Source: Hydnum rufescens UP504 (lineage: Eukaryota > Basidiomycota > Agaricomycetes > Cantharellales > Hydnaceae). From it: a DNA stretch of 64,000 bases. Of this stretch, positions 45,985 to 57,872 are shown in pieces. The notes beneath the pieces were generated by a model, which had not been told where the DNA came from, ran no database searches, and was given only the letters and a program-made list of their open reading frames with translations. Made by a program: the position numbers and the translations under genes. The number at the start of each line of letters is the position of its first letter. Position 1 is the first letter of the stretch. The stretch spans positions 133,080-197,079 of the forward strand of contig MU128959.1 of NCBI GenBank assembly GCA_014904985.1. The letters are read 5' to 3'.

Positions 45985-47586
45985 TGGAAGCAAAGACGGC
46001 TACGCAATCAGCTACACACACCTCAAGGGCCAGCCGAACGAGGGAAAGGTGATCCCTATGCTGCAGAAGGTTGCCTCGTGAAACCAATCATGCGGAAACG
46101 TGGATGGATGCTGCCGCTCCTCGCACTGGCTCGCAGGCGAGTGCGGTGGTATTGTGGCGAGGTTCTCAGTCAACGATGATCCCTATTGTCCCTTCAGGAT
46201 TCTACCTAGATAATCCTAGTCTTCTTGGTGAGCAGATACTACGTGAAATTGCCTTGTCTCGCTGTCTGCTGAGGCTTCACTGCCTTATTAGGAATGAGTG
46301 CGTGGCTTACACTTCACGAATCACAACTATCGATAGTGTGTCTACTCCCCTAGATGTGACCCCTCCGTCTTCGCCCTGCAAAAGCTCCGAATACATTGTA
46401 CGGCGAAGATCACTTGGTACTTGGTGGGCACTATCCCCGGATCTTCCCACTCGGGGGCGTTAGATATGGGAATGTGTAGGTCTGTCCGCGATTCCCGATC
46501 TGGGTTCGACGCCAGGCATGCCTGAATGGCTTCTATGTCTGACGCTCCCGAAATCGAGCCGAGGGACTGTGCTGGTACCATACGTTTCATTTTGTATCCT
46601 CCTCTTCTTCACTCTGGCCTATATTGCCGCCCTGAATCGGTTAATGCACAACGTTCCCGGCCCTCACGACGACAGATTCTACAAGTTCCTCGCCCGTCTC
46701 GAAGCCGAGCACAATGAGCTCGGACGAAACCCTTACTCTGGAGAGGGCGTACAGGTAGGTAGGGGTGTTTTGCAAGATCTACCCCGCCCCATCTCGTCCA
46801 TCTAAAGGCGCTCGAGGCCACAGAGACGAAACGGCGTGCCGCTGCTCTCACCAGTGGGGGTGGTGATAGACTTGGTGGACGAAAGATTGCGTGAAGACAC
46901 CCTGCTATTCGGCCGCAGAAATTGGCGTAGATTTCATACCCATGCACTTACAGTGCGAGTCTTTTCTGACGGCCAGGATTCGATACATCTCCTTAGGCTG
47001 CTGAGCGGTGCGCAAGGGACCAGCAAGCCTGTGGCCAGGGCAAATATGCAGAAGCTGGGGCCGAGGCCGAGAAGGCGCTTCGTGACAGTCTATCAAGCCA
47101 TTGATCTCTCCCTATTGATTCATCCGATGACGACAAAGAGAGGCCCTCGATTGATGACCCCCTGGGCGCGGCCTCAACGAGCAATGCAAATCTCGCGCGG
47201 AATCTGTCGGGTTTGAATGTTCTCAGCGAATCGCAAAAGCATCTGAACCCAGCAGCCATCTCAGTATGCTTCGCCCCCCGCCCCCCCCCCCCTAGACGAC
47301 ACTTATCAGATGCCTCTAGATACCCCCCCCCTTTTTTGGCACCCTCAACTATACCTCAAGCTGCACCTGAAACTGGGGAGTGGCCATGTATATTGTGCAC
47401 CTATCTGAATACCCAGCTACTGTATCCCTACGATGCAAGGTGTGTTTCGCGCAGAAACCAGTGAGGTTGGCTCATGAGAAAGGATGGACATGTCTATTCT
47501 GTGGGGAGCAGAGGATAGATGATGATTTTTGGACCTGTCAATCCTGGGGTTGGGCTCATATAGATATCTGCTGTGGAGTCATGTAG
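45985..47586 (+). pseudogene. Degenerate WSS1-like (WLM domain) metalloprotease gene
   Basis: Plus-strand pieces in order match a WLM/WSS1 protein. GYAISYTHLKGQP then VIPMLQKVAS lies at about 46000-46078, VKPIMRKRGWMLP at 46080-46115, MHNVPGPHDDRFYKFLARLE at 46646-46706, and an EAEKALRDSL-like tail with IDSSDDD lies near 47070-47140. Two zinc-ribbon-like segments, WPCILCTYLN and WTCLFCGEQ, lie at about 47382-47520. Wss1 digests proteins crosslinked to DNA. The pieces sit in three frames with stops between them. The zinc-binding HELxH motif should directly precede HNV but reads NRLMH, so the first zinc histidine and the catalytic glutamate are absent. Most likely a pseudogene; indel errors alone would not explain the motif loss. 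Confidence 0.6.
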
Positions 47587-47934
47587 ATTTGCCTAACAAA
47601 GATGGATGAACTACCGTGTTTGATCAGAGCTCACGCAAATGGGTGAAGAAACTTGGCGACATCCCTGGAGACCATACTACAGCTGAGCTGACCAAGCAGT
47701 GAGCGTATATCCCCATTTCCAACAATACCTCATTGAGACCAAGTATTGAGTGTGGGCTTTACTAGATTAGGAAGCATCTTAGGCTGGAGCAGTACCCAAT
47801 CTATGTATTGCAATACGATCCTAGTCGTTATGGTAAGTTTCTGCCCGGGTAGGGGCTTGCCTTTGGTGGTTTATAGAACGCTTAACAACAACAAACGCCG
47901 GAATGCATCGGCAAGAACCGTTTGACTTGCATCG
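47587..47934 (+). other. Exon-like remnant downstream of WSS1 relic
   Basis: Two adjacent plus-strand segments read well across a possible short intron: KWVKKLGDIPGDHTTAELTK (about 47639-47698), then IRKHLRLEQYPIYVLQYD (about 47766-47820). They look like coding sequence under selection, possibly the end of the WSS1 gene or part of a small separate gene. No family is recognised. Confidence 0.35.
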
Positions 47935-49198
47935 ATGCACCCTCTCTTTGTCTTCGCTCTACTTATGTATAATGGAGAACTATCCATGGCTGATACCAAG
48001 ATCTGCAACCCCGCTTCAAGTCGTCTCGACCCTGCTACTCACAAGTTTTTATCTGACTGCGACAGCAAGACATTCTGCGATTCCTCCACAAGAACCTGCC
48101 AACTCAAACAGTGCCGCACGGGCGACCCTGATAGCAGTTACCAGCCTGGAGAACCTGTTCCCCCCCTTTGTTCCCCCGGCACCTATTGTCCTGATGCACA
48201 GAACCAGTGTCGACCCCTGTTAGCCATTGGCGACCCTTGTGAATTGAACCGCGATGGTATGCATTCCGCGATCTATGGACTTATACCTGAATCCAATATG
48301 GAGAAAAAATTGCAATGCCTTGCTTCAGACCAATGCGCACCCCCCAATACTGAAGACCTGGCTTCGAGCACGAATTCTAGCAATGTTATCTGTCTCAACT
48401 TTATATGCGCGTGCGTCAAACCGCATACACATACGATGTGGTCTGGAACAAGGGAAGGACCTGTTCTGAACTTCACAGATATGCGAACGTCACTTTCGAT
48501 CAGCCCTGCATCATCGATACCACTCTTTATCTGGGATTGTCTGCCAATGGGAGTCAGCTTTCCACCTACGTTATGCGAGATAATTGCATCCCGCCATCCC
48601 TATTCTGTGATTCCGAAATGAATATCTGTTCAACTACAAAGGGCATTGGCGAGAGCTGTGGCAGTAATAGGGAGTGCACTACCGTGAGTTCCCATTCGAC
48701 GTCCTCCGCATCCACTGAGGTAGAACCTTCGGGCCAAGTATAACTGCAATGTCAGCGGTATTTGTGCCGATCCACCTGAAGCCCCCGTGCGACTCGGTCC
48801 TATGGCCGTACGTTTCAAAGCATCTGCCGGGAGGGCAAGGCTGGCTGAATCCTCTTTACGATTCAGTACAGTATTACTGCAACCCTACTCTTCGGTTCTA
48901 TGGCCCTCATCGTTACATCACTCTTCTTGATGCACAAGCGTCAACGTGCCCGACGTCAACTTGAGATTCGAGAATATTATGAAGAACAGACTATGTGCGT
49001 GTATTATCCATTATGTTCCGCCATTCGATTTGTTTTCAAACTCCTCCATCCAGGCTTCGCAATTCTATCATTGGTCTACATACTGCAGCTCGTCGTCGTC
49101 ATCCCTCGATTCTACGGGCTGAACCTAACATGATGCCTGTCATTCATGTTCAGCCGCCCACAGACGGGGGCTCAGTGTTTTCTCCTACCATCGACTAG
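47935..49198 (+). CDS. Cysteine-rich single-pass membrane protein, unknown function
   Basis: A spliced gene whose exons join cleanly. The start MHPLFVFALLMYNGELSMAD is a possible signal peptide. The extracellular part has many paired cysteines (CDSKTFCDSSTRTC, GDPCELNRD, DQCAPP, VICLNFICAYANVTFDQPC, RDNCIPPSLFCDSEMNIC, IGESCGSNREC, CNVSGICADPPEAP). Introns lie at about 48255-48329, 48414-48479, 48684-48738, 48809-48868 and 48994-49051. A membrane helix (ITATLLFGSMALIVTSLFL) follows, then a basic stop-transfer segment HKRQRARRQLEIREYYEEQ and a short cytosolic tail ending at 49198. The layout is that of a type I surface protein. I do not recognise the family; the repeated C-x(4-6)-C units suggest a disulphide-rich ectodomain. 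No frame damage. Confidence 0.65.
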
Positions 49199-49600
49199 AT
49201 TCACTGGCCCTCCGATATTCTATCGTCAATTTGCACCCTGTATCATTGCACGAGCTCCATGAATACATGATTACATGATCAGTTCATGGGGATAATTCGA
49301 TTCATGGTGCATAATTGATCGCTGGAAGCGTTGTCCGCGCTTCCGTTCCTCCCGTTGGGCCCAGATCTTCATATTCATGATCACGTGCCACGCGGCAGCC
49401 CCCGACTTTTTGCGTGGGGCAAAACTTCGAAACCAAAAAAGACCTTCTAAAATTGGAGGCGAGCACCTGGCACGCATGGAGCCGCCGCTGAATATTAATA
49501 TTACTTCTGGTGCATGCAGACAAGTTCAAACTTCAAAGGAACGCGTTACATTTTTCTGTGTCACGCGACTTTCAAGGCCCGCACGCAGCCTCACGCCAGA
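49199..49600. other. Short intergenic region before F-box gene
   Basis: No gene is seen. The last ~100 bp is in frame with the F-box gene (from 49514), but the ATG at 49601 gives the more usual protein start. Confidence 0.4.
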
Positions 49601-51146
49601 ATGGCCCACACCTTTGATGAACAACTCTCTCGTCTCATTCACATTGCGGACAATCTCGAGCTTGAGCCATTCATCGTCAACCTGTTTCCCATTTACGCCG
49701 AGCATGACAAGAACATTCGTCCATCACGTCGAGAGTCGCTTGAAAGGGTTTGCGCTTCGGTGGACGCTCGATTAGAAAAACTTCGGCATATCACCTCCAA
49801 GATTCAACTTTTGGAGCGCGACTTGCGACATAGGCGTGCATGTGTGCTTAACGCCTGTGCTCCAGTGGAAAGTCTCTCACCCGAGGTACTAGGGGCCATT
49901 TTTGCGACTGCCGTTGCCGCCTCGCCACCTCAGTGGGCCCGAAGGTTGGCGGTAAACATCACTCATGTTTCTTCCTTTTGGAGAGCCGTCGCTATTCGGC
50001 AACCGTTGATGTGGAGACGAGTTGTGCTGTGTGATGCGAATCGTAGCTGGCATCGGAGATGGTCCGTCAATGGTCTGGCGGAAGAATGGATTCGCCGGGC
50101 CTCTAACTCTCCCCTCGACGTACTCGTGGAACAGCAATTCTTCCGAACCTTGAAACGCCTAGAAATCCCGAACTGGAAAATCCGCTCATTATCACTTGTG
50201 GATGTGGACATCGAATCGGATCACCGTTATCTTAACGGAAGCGACTGGAGTTATATTGAGAATCTCTCTCTGCCTTCCCTCGAAACTCTTCGTATCACTA
50301 CTTTACATTCCGCCAGTTCAAAGATTACGTTCAATACAAATACCAACTTGTTCCCCACCTTGCGCGAGCTCATCATCACTGGAGACTGGGAGCCATTGCT
50401 AAGGGACTTGCTTCCTCTATACGGTTCGCAATTACGAAGTCTCTTTCTCGGGGGAGGCTCCCTGGGTTTGAATGCATGCAAGACCATCTCCTGCTTTTGT
50501 CCCGCGTTAGAGGTTTTGTGCCTCGAAGATAATGTTGCCGAATCTTCTACTTGGACAGACGAAGATGCGATATTACGGGACGAGGTCTGGATGTTTAAGA
50601 CGATTATCCATCTCGAGACCCGCAACATCTCACCTGCATTATCGAACATGCTAATACGTCAGGCGCGTTTTCCGAACTTACGTTCTTATGTCATGACCAT
50701 GTTATCGACCAAACGAGACGACCTTCGTGCGGCGTATCCGAATCTGCTTCTCAAGGTGGTGGGTACAGGAGCACAGCTCATACGCTCGTTAGAGTGCTCA
50801 TTCAACGGTTCTTCCTACAGATCGAACAGGCTAGGTTTCTCGAAGATCTCGAGATACGTGGACCCCAGAGGGAGGTGATCACGCTTCTTGAAGGATTCTT
50901 GGAGGCAACTGTGCCGCAGTCCTCCCATAACCTAGATTCTTCCTCTGTGTCCCTGCCTCCCTCACTTCATACACTCCGCCTCTCGTGGGCACCATATTGG
51001 AATCTTCGGGATACGGGTCTTGGGAGTATTATCAATATGCTAAGGTCAAGGTTGTGGGACGAGGCACACGACGCCAGTGATGTAGACAAGGTTAGTCCTT
51101 CCTTGATTACTTAGCCGTCTTCTCAAGTTCTCAGCTCCACAACTAA
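49601..51146 (+). CDS. F-box-like protein with leucine-rich C-terminal half
   Basis: The main exon from 49601 encodes an N-terminal coiled-coil region (LEKLRHITSKIQLLERDLRH), then an F-box-like motif (VESLSPEVLGAIFATA, with HVSSFWRAVAIRQPLMWRRV), followed by leucine-rich repeats such as IENLSLPSLETLRI and LFPTLRELIITGDW. This is the common basidiomycete F-box layout; the partners would be Skp1 and an unknown substrate. After LLLK (about 50754) an intron of about 67 nt joins to IEQARFLEDLEIRG at 50821, and a second intron after DVDK at 51090 probably leads to a stop at 51144-51146. An unspliced reading would stop at 51114. The gene is unrelated in sequence to the broken F-box array at 2-12 kb. 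Confidence 0.7.
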
Positions 51147-52147
51147 GGAGTGCGAACCTCTCGGACATCTCGAAAGTCCCCCCTGGGGAGTCGACATTCA
51201 CAGCCGGTTCGAGCAGATAGGAACAAGAAGGTTGATATTTTTTGATGACCGACCTCCAAGACTGCATTCGAACCTATTCTCCGATGAATAAGTCTAGACG
51301 TGGATGCATTAGGTGTGACTATAATTTCCTTAGAGAATTTGGGGTTCTTTCCCATTTGACTATAGACCATTGGTAGATAGACATTAGACATATTTGACCC
51401 CTTGATCATTCTGAATGCTCTGAAAGGGATCCACGTAAGTCGGTGAGAGTACTGATCACTCGCGAATGAACGACCCATTGTGTGGGTGCAAGAATTAAGA
51501 CTCGTGGCTCGGATTCCAATGAGTGAGGAGATGCAACATGAATTAGTAGGCTGGTTAAGTGTAAAGGTCATGAATCTGTCGGGCTGTCTGAGGTGGGCTG
51601 CGTGAGGGTTGTCGGTGGTAATCTGACAGTAATCCATCATCCACCTTGGAAGTCGTGAGATAAATAAAGCCTCCAGGTTTGGGTTTTACCCACCAAAGCA
51701 GGTGGTGGATGGTGATTCGGCCGCCACGACTCGGCACGGCACATCGACCGCGTCAGAATCGTGACGTCGCTCTTGACATGCTCTTTGATTGCGAACGTCA
51801 CGTATCCAACGCCTTTAGATTTTAGTTTTCCAGAAGCGAGATCGCCACTCGCCCCTGGGTGTTTTTCACGAACAACGAAGCAAGGGTGGTGAACGGGGGT
51901 CAAGTCGTCGCGGGGGAGCTCGGTAACCGTGGAATAAGAAGGGACCGACAGGAAGAGAGAACTAGATCGAATTAGCCTCGCTTTATATCGAAGGCGTGTT
52001 CAGGACGAGTTCCCCATAAGAATCATCCTCGACGCTGTCTTCACAATAATTAGTGGTGCACTTCGGCACCTCCCGAAGGAGCCACCGCTTTAGGTTGCGT
52101 ACCATTTGCCTCCGTGCACTCACCCATTAAACGCCAGAGACTCAGAT
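51147..52147. other. 1 kb without a clear gene
   Basis: An 88-codon minus frame (51637-51903, with FVVREKHPGASGDLASG and GVGYVTFAIKEHVKSD) is the only open stretch that looks possibly coding. It has no recognised domain and no supporting neighbours. Confidence 0.3.
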
Positions 52148-53562
52148 ATGTCGAGCGAGCTTACAGGACTTAGTTTCAAAATAAGAAAACCCTCGGCACC
52201 TGCAAGTAGTAGTTCTCTTTCTACCCCAGAGAGCCTGCCGCCATCGATTCCCAAGGCAACTCAATTTACACCCAGTCTGAATGGTTCCCGGTAATTGACG
52301 CGTGTTTCGTCCACAGGAGGCGCCTGCGCCTTTTAGACCTGCGGCTTCTGGCAGCAGCAGGAGGGCCCGGCGCCCCAGAATTGTATCCTCTGACGAAGAT
52401 AGTGATGCGGACGCACCACGCTCGTCCTCTGTCCAGAGAACTCCCGCGGCCGATGCCAGCGAAAGCGAGTACGAAGATGATGTTGACGTGGACAGCGTCG
52501 ACCGTACTCCCGCACTTTTAACTCGCGCCTCATCTTCCTCCCGTAAACCTGCCGTCGCTCGCCGCGCAATAATCAACTCCGCAAAGGCCAGTGACAAAAC
52601 GACTGCCAGTGAGAAACCTATTGTAGCAAAAGATGAACGGACAAACAAATCTGCTACTTCTGCACTGAAACGCAGCCGTGCGGAAGCAGATGACGGGGCT
52701 GGGACAGCGTCGACGAGTAAAGGAACGAACGAACCTGATGCGACTGAACCGGTAGTCAAAAAGCCCAAGCTGCCGTCGATGCGGAAGAAGTCCCAGGCTG
52801 GTAATGCTTCTGTGCCAGTACCCAAAGCCCCCATAACCGCGCCAGTGCCGCCTGCACGCCCTCCGGCGCCTAAACCTAAAAGTACCGAGGTTGACCTAAA
52901 TAACCAAGATGAGTACAATAAACTTTTTGGCATATCTGGATCCTCTGTGTGTATTCCCATTTATTTATTCCTGCCGCTGTTTGATGAGACTATTATAGAC
53001 ACCCAATGCAGCGAAGAAATCAGCTCCTGTGACAACTTCCTCGACTAAGTGCGCCGTGGTTTTGGCGACGATATTATGGTCCACTCACTTGTATTTGTCA
53101 TTATCCAGTTATAAAACAGCAGAACAGAAGGCTCGTGAAATCGCAGCTGCTCGCGAACGTGCGAACATCGAACGTGAACAGGAATGGCTCGCAGTTGGTT
53201 TTCATGATGACTCTATCGATGGCTCGCTAACTCAATATTTCCCCACAGAATAACACGTTTGATTTACAGGCAAGTGGGGATCGAATTCGTGCCTACGAGG
53301 TTTGTTCTTCATCTTGCCGTTGGAGATTACCTAATTCAGCCTTACTTTCGTTCCCTTCAAATCACAGACTAAATTGTGGGAAGAAAGACGATATATGTAC
53401 ATGAGCCAGGTTGCGTCAGCATGGATTGTGCTGCCACCGGCTCCCGTGGATACCATACCTCCCCAGCCACCCGTCTTGGCACAATCATCGCCACCAAAGA
53501 CATCACAGTCAAATGGTCATGGCATGAAGGCCCAAGCAGTTAACGACCCTGAATCACTTTGA
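52148..53562 (+). CDS. Disordered, probably nuclear protein of unknown function
   Basis: The start MSSELTGLSFKIRKPSAP at 52148 is followed by low-complexity sequence rich in Ser, Pro, Ala, Lys and Asp: an acidic patch (SSDEDSDADA, SEYEDDVDVDSVD), nuclear-localisation-like clusters (RRARRPR, VVKKPKLPSMRKK), then VDLNNQDEYNKLFG. Further exon-like pieces are KTAEQKAREIAAARERANIE with EREQEWLAVG (about 53110-53210, helical) and TKLWEERRYMYMSQVASAW (53367-53425). The join between the first two segments near 52290-52320 needs either a 26-nt intron with mismatched phase or an indel, so the model is approximate. Function unknown. Confidence 0.5.
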
Positions 53563-54041
53563 CGGTTGCGCTGGCTGGCACCGACGGTATACCACATGCA
53601 TCTCCATACTTTTTCCACCCGATGATCCTCTACGCCTGGGACGATCCAATCTCAACCCCGATACCCCTTGTACCTAACATTGATGGACTAATACAATAGA
53701 GTCCCAAGGATCGAAATTTCCCTGGGTCATTGTGATATTGGATACATTGCTCTCTTTCGTATCACGAAAGACTGCATATTTGGTTAAGACGTTTATACAG
53801 GAGTTTGGGGAGAAAAAAGTCACCTAGCTCTGTGCCTACAAATCCTCGAGCTCTACAAACAGTCTCATGGTGGAGATCGTATACTAGAAGACACAGCGGC
53901 TGTATGTAATGGTGTTTTTGAGTGGAAGTAAATTTTGTAGACTCTAACTTGGCCAAGGTTTAGAGGTGCATATAAAGTGTATCGCATGACCCTACCGCTT
54001 ATCGTTTCTATACAGATATTTCATATCCATTGTGTACGGCC
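53563..54041. other. Convergent 3' region
   Basis: The disordered-protein gene and the GCLM gene both end here. No gene is seen in about 480 bp. Confidence 0.4.
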
Positions 54042-55442
54042 TTAATCTGAGGAGCTTGGGGACTTGAAGAGGGCAGACATAATGTAGCTGGGGGAATAGG
54101 AAACGATAAAAGAAGAGCTTGTCGATGCTGAGGCCGCGGACTTACCCTTGATCCGCTACCAGTCCCCGATCCGGCAATATGACCGTGTACTACAAACACA
54201 CCAAAGTTAAAAATTTAGAAATTGATACGCCAAGTGAATGTTTAATATCATTTCACTTTAAGCACCCATCTTAGTTGGAATGCCTTCCGCGACTCCTGCG
54301 GGTCAGCGTCTAGGAATGCTGGCGGGAGGGGTAATACATGGTTGAACTCGCGCAGCAAGTTCACAAGCTGGGTTTGAGTGCCTAACATATTCGCTCTTGT
54401 AAGGGACAGCTGATTCAAAGGAGCCAGAAGCACTTACCAAGATCATCAGAATGACTGACGAGTTCTATTCCTTTTTCAGTGGCAAAATTCACCAATGTTG
54501 GGGGAAGGTCGGTGTCAAAACTCAGTTGATTTATCGTCGGATACTCGAGGGCCAAGCAGTGGGGCGCTCGCCGGGACGTGTCGGAGGCATCTGCGGTGGG
54601 CTTGTTGTCGCACGAGCTCGAGAAAATTTCGAAGAGACGAGTGAGATGAATTGGGGAAAAGTCAGAGACTCCTAGTCTGTGTATATCCGGTTGCGAACAA
54701 AGATACTGCAGAGATGTCCAAATGTTCAGACGCGTCGGCAGACAGGGGGGAGTAAAACGGCAACAGTCACCTCCCAAGGCTTTTTCAAATGGTCAATGAT
54801 GTCGATCCCTACCGACTGGGAAGCATCGGACCAGTCACCGTTCCACTTGATACCTTCCAAGCTAATCACAAATTTGTGGACAACGCTGACGCCAGTCGAT
54901 CTACGGAGGGCATCCAAAGCATCGTCCACATCACCTTTGTGCAGGACTTCCCCGTCAAAGCCTGCGAAGAGCTTTGCAGTCACTTGGCCTTTCGAGTTCC
55001 TCGCAACATCTTCCGGCTTCACCACCATATCACCGAGGCATGGAACCATGAGACAATTCCCCTGCGCTATCGGCAACTCGTGTGAACGACCAGGAATGAT
55101 GCAGAAACTAGGAGCCTCGTCGGGATGATTTACACATGGATCGAGAGCAAAGTGGAGGGCGGAGTGGATTGAATGCACGAGCTCCTGCGTCGGGCGTTGG
55201 CGAGCTGGGTCCCACGCAATCGGGCGCCGAGTGATGTTGTGCGTGTATACCCGGACAGATGATGCTATCTTGAATCCAGCTTCATCAGCGGCTGGCATTT
55301 CGACTGAGGCGAGAAATTCAGCAGTCGGCACGTGCAACCCACGGACGCAAAATGGGCGCTGTGGCCTGTGACGCATTGTGAGTGGCTTATAATCGTGGCG
55401 TGCGTACATAAACCGCCAAAACACCCCAAGAGGGATGTCCAT
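54042..55442 (-). CDS. Glutamate-cysteine ligase modifier (light) subunit
   Basis: A multi-exon minus-strand gene. The N-terminal exon has AADEAGFKIASSVRVYTHNI, then FVISLEGIKWNGDWSDASQ and IDHLKKPWE. Next comes the aldo-keto-reductase-like core HRLGVSDFSPIHLTRLFEI, then PPTLVNFATEKGIELVSHSD, after an intron TQTQLVNLLREFNHVLP, then RWVLK joined to YTVILPDRGLVADQG (54146-54189) and YIMSALFKSPSSSD (54042-54087). This matches the GCS light-chain family. The subunit lowers feedback inhibition of glutamate-cysteine ligase in glutathione synthesis, in the cytosol. The longest frame starts at 55442, overlapping the opposite gene's first exon, so the ATG at 55298 (MPAADEAGF) may be the real start. 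The frame is intact. Confidence 0.8.
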
Positions 55443-57553
55443 AGCTCCACTTCCAATGCCTTGCTCCCCCTCTCGAAACTTGCGAAAGCGATCGACCCAC
55501 CAGAATAAAGGCGCCCATCTAGAAGTCTATCCGGAATCCTCGATGAAAAAACGAAAGCCCAAGCGTCGAATATTCAAGCTTGAGGACATGCCTTCCCGAA
55601 TTTTCGTCATGATACTAACTCTCCTTCCGGTCCCAGAGATGCTTCGCTGGACTCAAGTGAGCAGGCAAGCGCCACAACTGTCCAAAGGTTCACTAATGCA
55701 CATTTACAATAGGTGTCTCGTCGCTTCAGCGACATAATTTCACAAAGCGAAGTCCTTCAGCTCCGCATCGAAGTCTACGCAGCCGGGCTTGTGCTCTGTG
55801 CCGCAGGTAGCATGCCTCTCACTCCAGGACAAATGATAAAAGGGCTACGGCGGGCTCAACAGAACTGGGCTACATTCAGCATGAGCAGGCTCGAAGTGTT
55901 GTCGTTCCCTGACCTTGCGTCCTTTGATTCGATTAGGGTTTCGGGTGGGATCCTGTTGCACTGCGTGTCCAGAATGCCCGATTTCCCTGAAGTGCCATAC
56001 TACGATTCGATTCGACTCACTCAATTACCCAACACTGTCGGAGTGCCCGCGTATTCTTGGTCTCATGAGGACGTGGGCTTCCACTTCAGCGACATGCTCA
56101 TAGATGCCTCGCAGGACGTGATAGTAATGATGCACCTTGAACCATAGTATGCTTCTTCCTCTTCTGCCTCTCTCGTTATCTGACACGCTTGTCATTAGCG
56201 AAATCACAACATCGGGCGGTAGTCAGCCTCGTTGTGTGCTCCTGGCCCGTTCCCTGATCAAGAAACATTTTAAAGGGCAGATCGACTTTGAGATACCGGC
56301 CTTTTGCTCGGGGATCAAGCATCAGCATGCCATAGGGCCACACATGTATGGTATCCTTTTCACCTACTCGTCCCGTAAGTCATCTCATCCGCGGACGTTG
56401 AGCCTATCTCAATTGTCGCGATTTCAGAGAGCCTGCTAATGATATGGAATTTCGAAACGGGAAACATTGTCTGTGTAAGCGCTCGGTGTTTGTTGCGAAG
56501 GTCGGATCGTAGTTGAAGGGCACTGACGAGGAATCGCACGCACATACACAGCAACTCGGTCCAGAGGCACCAGACGAACGAGAATTCAATCCGAAGCACT
56601 TACCACTTACAAGCTTTACCTTCTTGAATGACCAATGTTGTCTCGTGGCTCAGCCACGTGGGAGCTCTGGTGTGCTCTGGCTCGTCTCTTTCGATCCGGA
56701 CGAAGACAAAGGAATCCATTATACCCAATTCTTGCTCCCGGAATTGATCGAAACCTTCTTGTACAAAAGCATCTGCTTTCAGCAGGATTGCGCCCCATGC
56801 AAAAGAAAGTCCTCGGACTCTGCGCCATTATCCCCAGGAGATGACATCGATTATCCACAGCAGTATCAGACTTCGCGTGCCGTTCCCCAGATGAAAGACA
56901 CACTCGTCGTGATGTACCTCATTTTGGCAGGCCCACACTGTAAAGATCAGCGACGACTCACCCTCTTCGTTCACGCGCGGCAATTCCTAGCTTACGTCCC
57001 ACAGGCCCAGGGAGGTTCGTTACGTGTTCCGCCTGGAAAGCGAATCAAGAAGGATCGCTCCGTCGCGTGGAAAGAATGGCACCAGGGTGGCGTGCGCGCC
57101 AGTGAGGTCGAATTCTTCGAGAGTGGCCGTGAGATCCCCGCACCTAATGCGATCCTGCACGGGCAGCGCTACGTACTTTACACACCCCCGACATATATCA
57201 TAGGGGGAGGCATCGAAGAGGCAGGCATGGTTATCATGGACTTCAATGCGCGCTGGTGGAAGCATAAATCGCGAGCCAAGGGAGCCAAGGGGACTGCTGG
57301 GGGGATTCCGATAGCCGCTGACGCCTTAACATCGCTAGTTACCACGCCTGGCGGGTTCATAGAGGCCGGAAGACAAGGCGAACACCGAGGCTCCGTATGG
57401 CGGGAACCCTCAATATTTTCTCTCCCTTACAAACGCACCACACTCCCTGTTGCACGTCAACCCCAGTTCATGTGTATCGACGACGAGAGAATCGTGGTCG
57501 ATGGCGTAGGTCCCTTCCGGTTCCGTTATCGAAATTACGTCCCTAACGATTGA
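55435..57553 (+). CDS. F-box protein with propeller-like C-terminal half
   Basis: Exons 55435-55656, 55713-56146, 56199 to about 56373, about 56428-56473 and about 56514-57553. The F-box is split by the first intron: LEDMPSRIFVMILTLLPVPEMLRW then TQ joined to VSRRFSDIISQSEVLQ. A long region follows with repeated beta-like strands (SLLMIWNFETGNIVC, LTSFTFLNDQCCLVAQ, FMCIDDERIVVDGVGPFRF), as in many basidiomycete F-box proteins with WD-like repeats; no clean WD signature is seen. It should act as a Skp1-bound adaptor of an SCF ubiquitin ligase with unknown targets. The start could also be the ATG at 55540 (MKKRKPKRR), which avoids overlap with the opposite gene. The frame is intact. Confidence 0.7.
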
Positions 57554-57872
57554 ACATTGAACCTTTAGACTGACGCGGAGACTAACGGGAAAAAAATTCC
57601 AATTATCGGCGTGCACATTATATAGCCCGACTCTAGTGTAGCACACTGGTATCAAGGTGTTAAGATTGCGATATGTACTTATGGTTATGAATACTGCGAA
57701 CTCAGATTGAGGCTTTGCGTAGAAGACGGGAGTGGGAACACAGCTCACATGCAATGAATATGTATGCATGCGAAAAATAGCTGAATATACAAAATACGAC
57801 ACATTAGATATGTCATCTCCAAAGAACATCGTGACTGACCAAAAAAAAAAACCCCAGTATAGCCAACTATCT
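57554..57872. other. Convergent 3' region
   Basis: About 320 bp between two genes ending toward each other. An A run of 10 lies at 57841-57850. Nothing else is seen. Confidence 0.4.
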
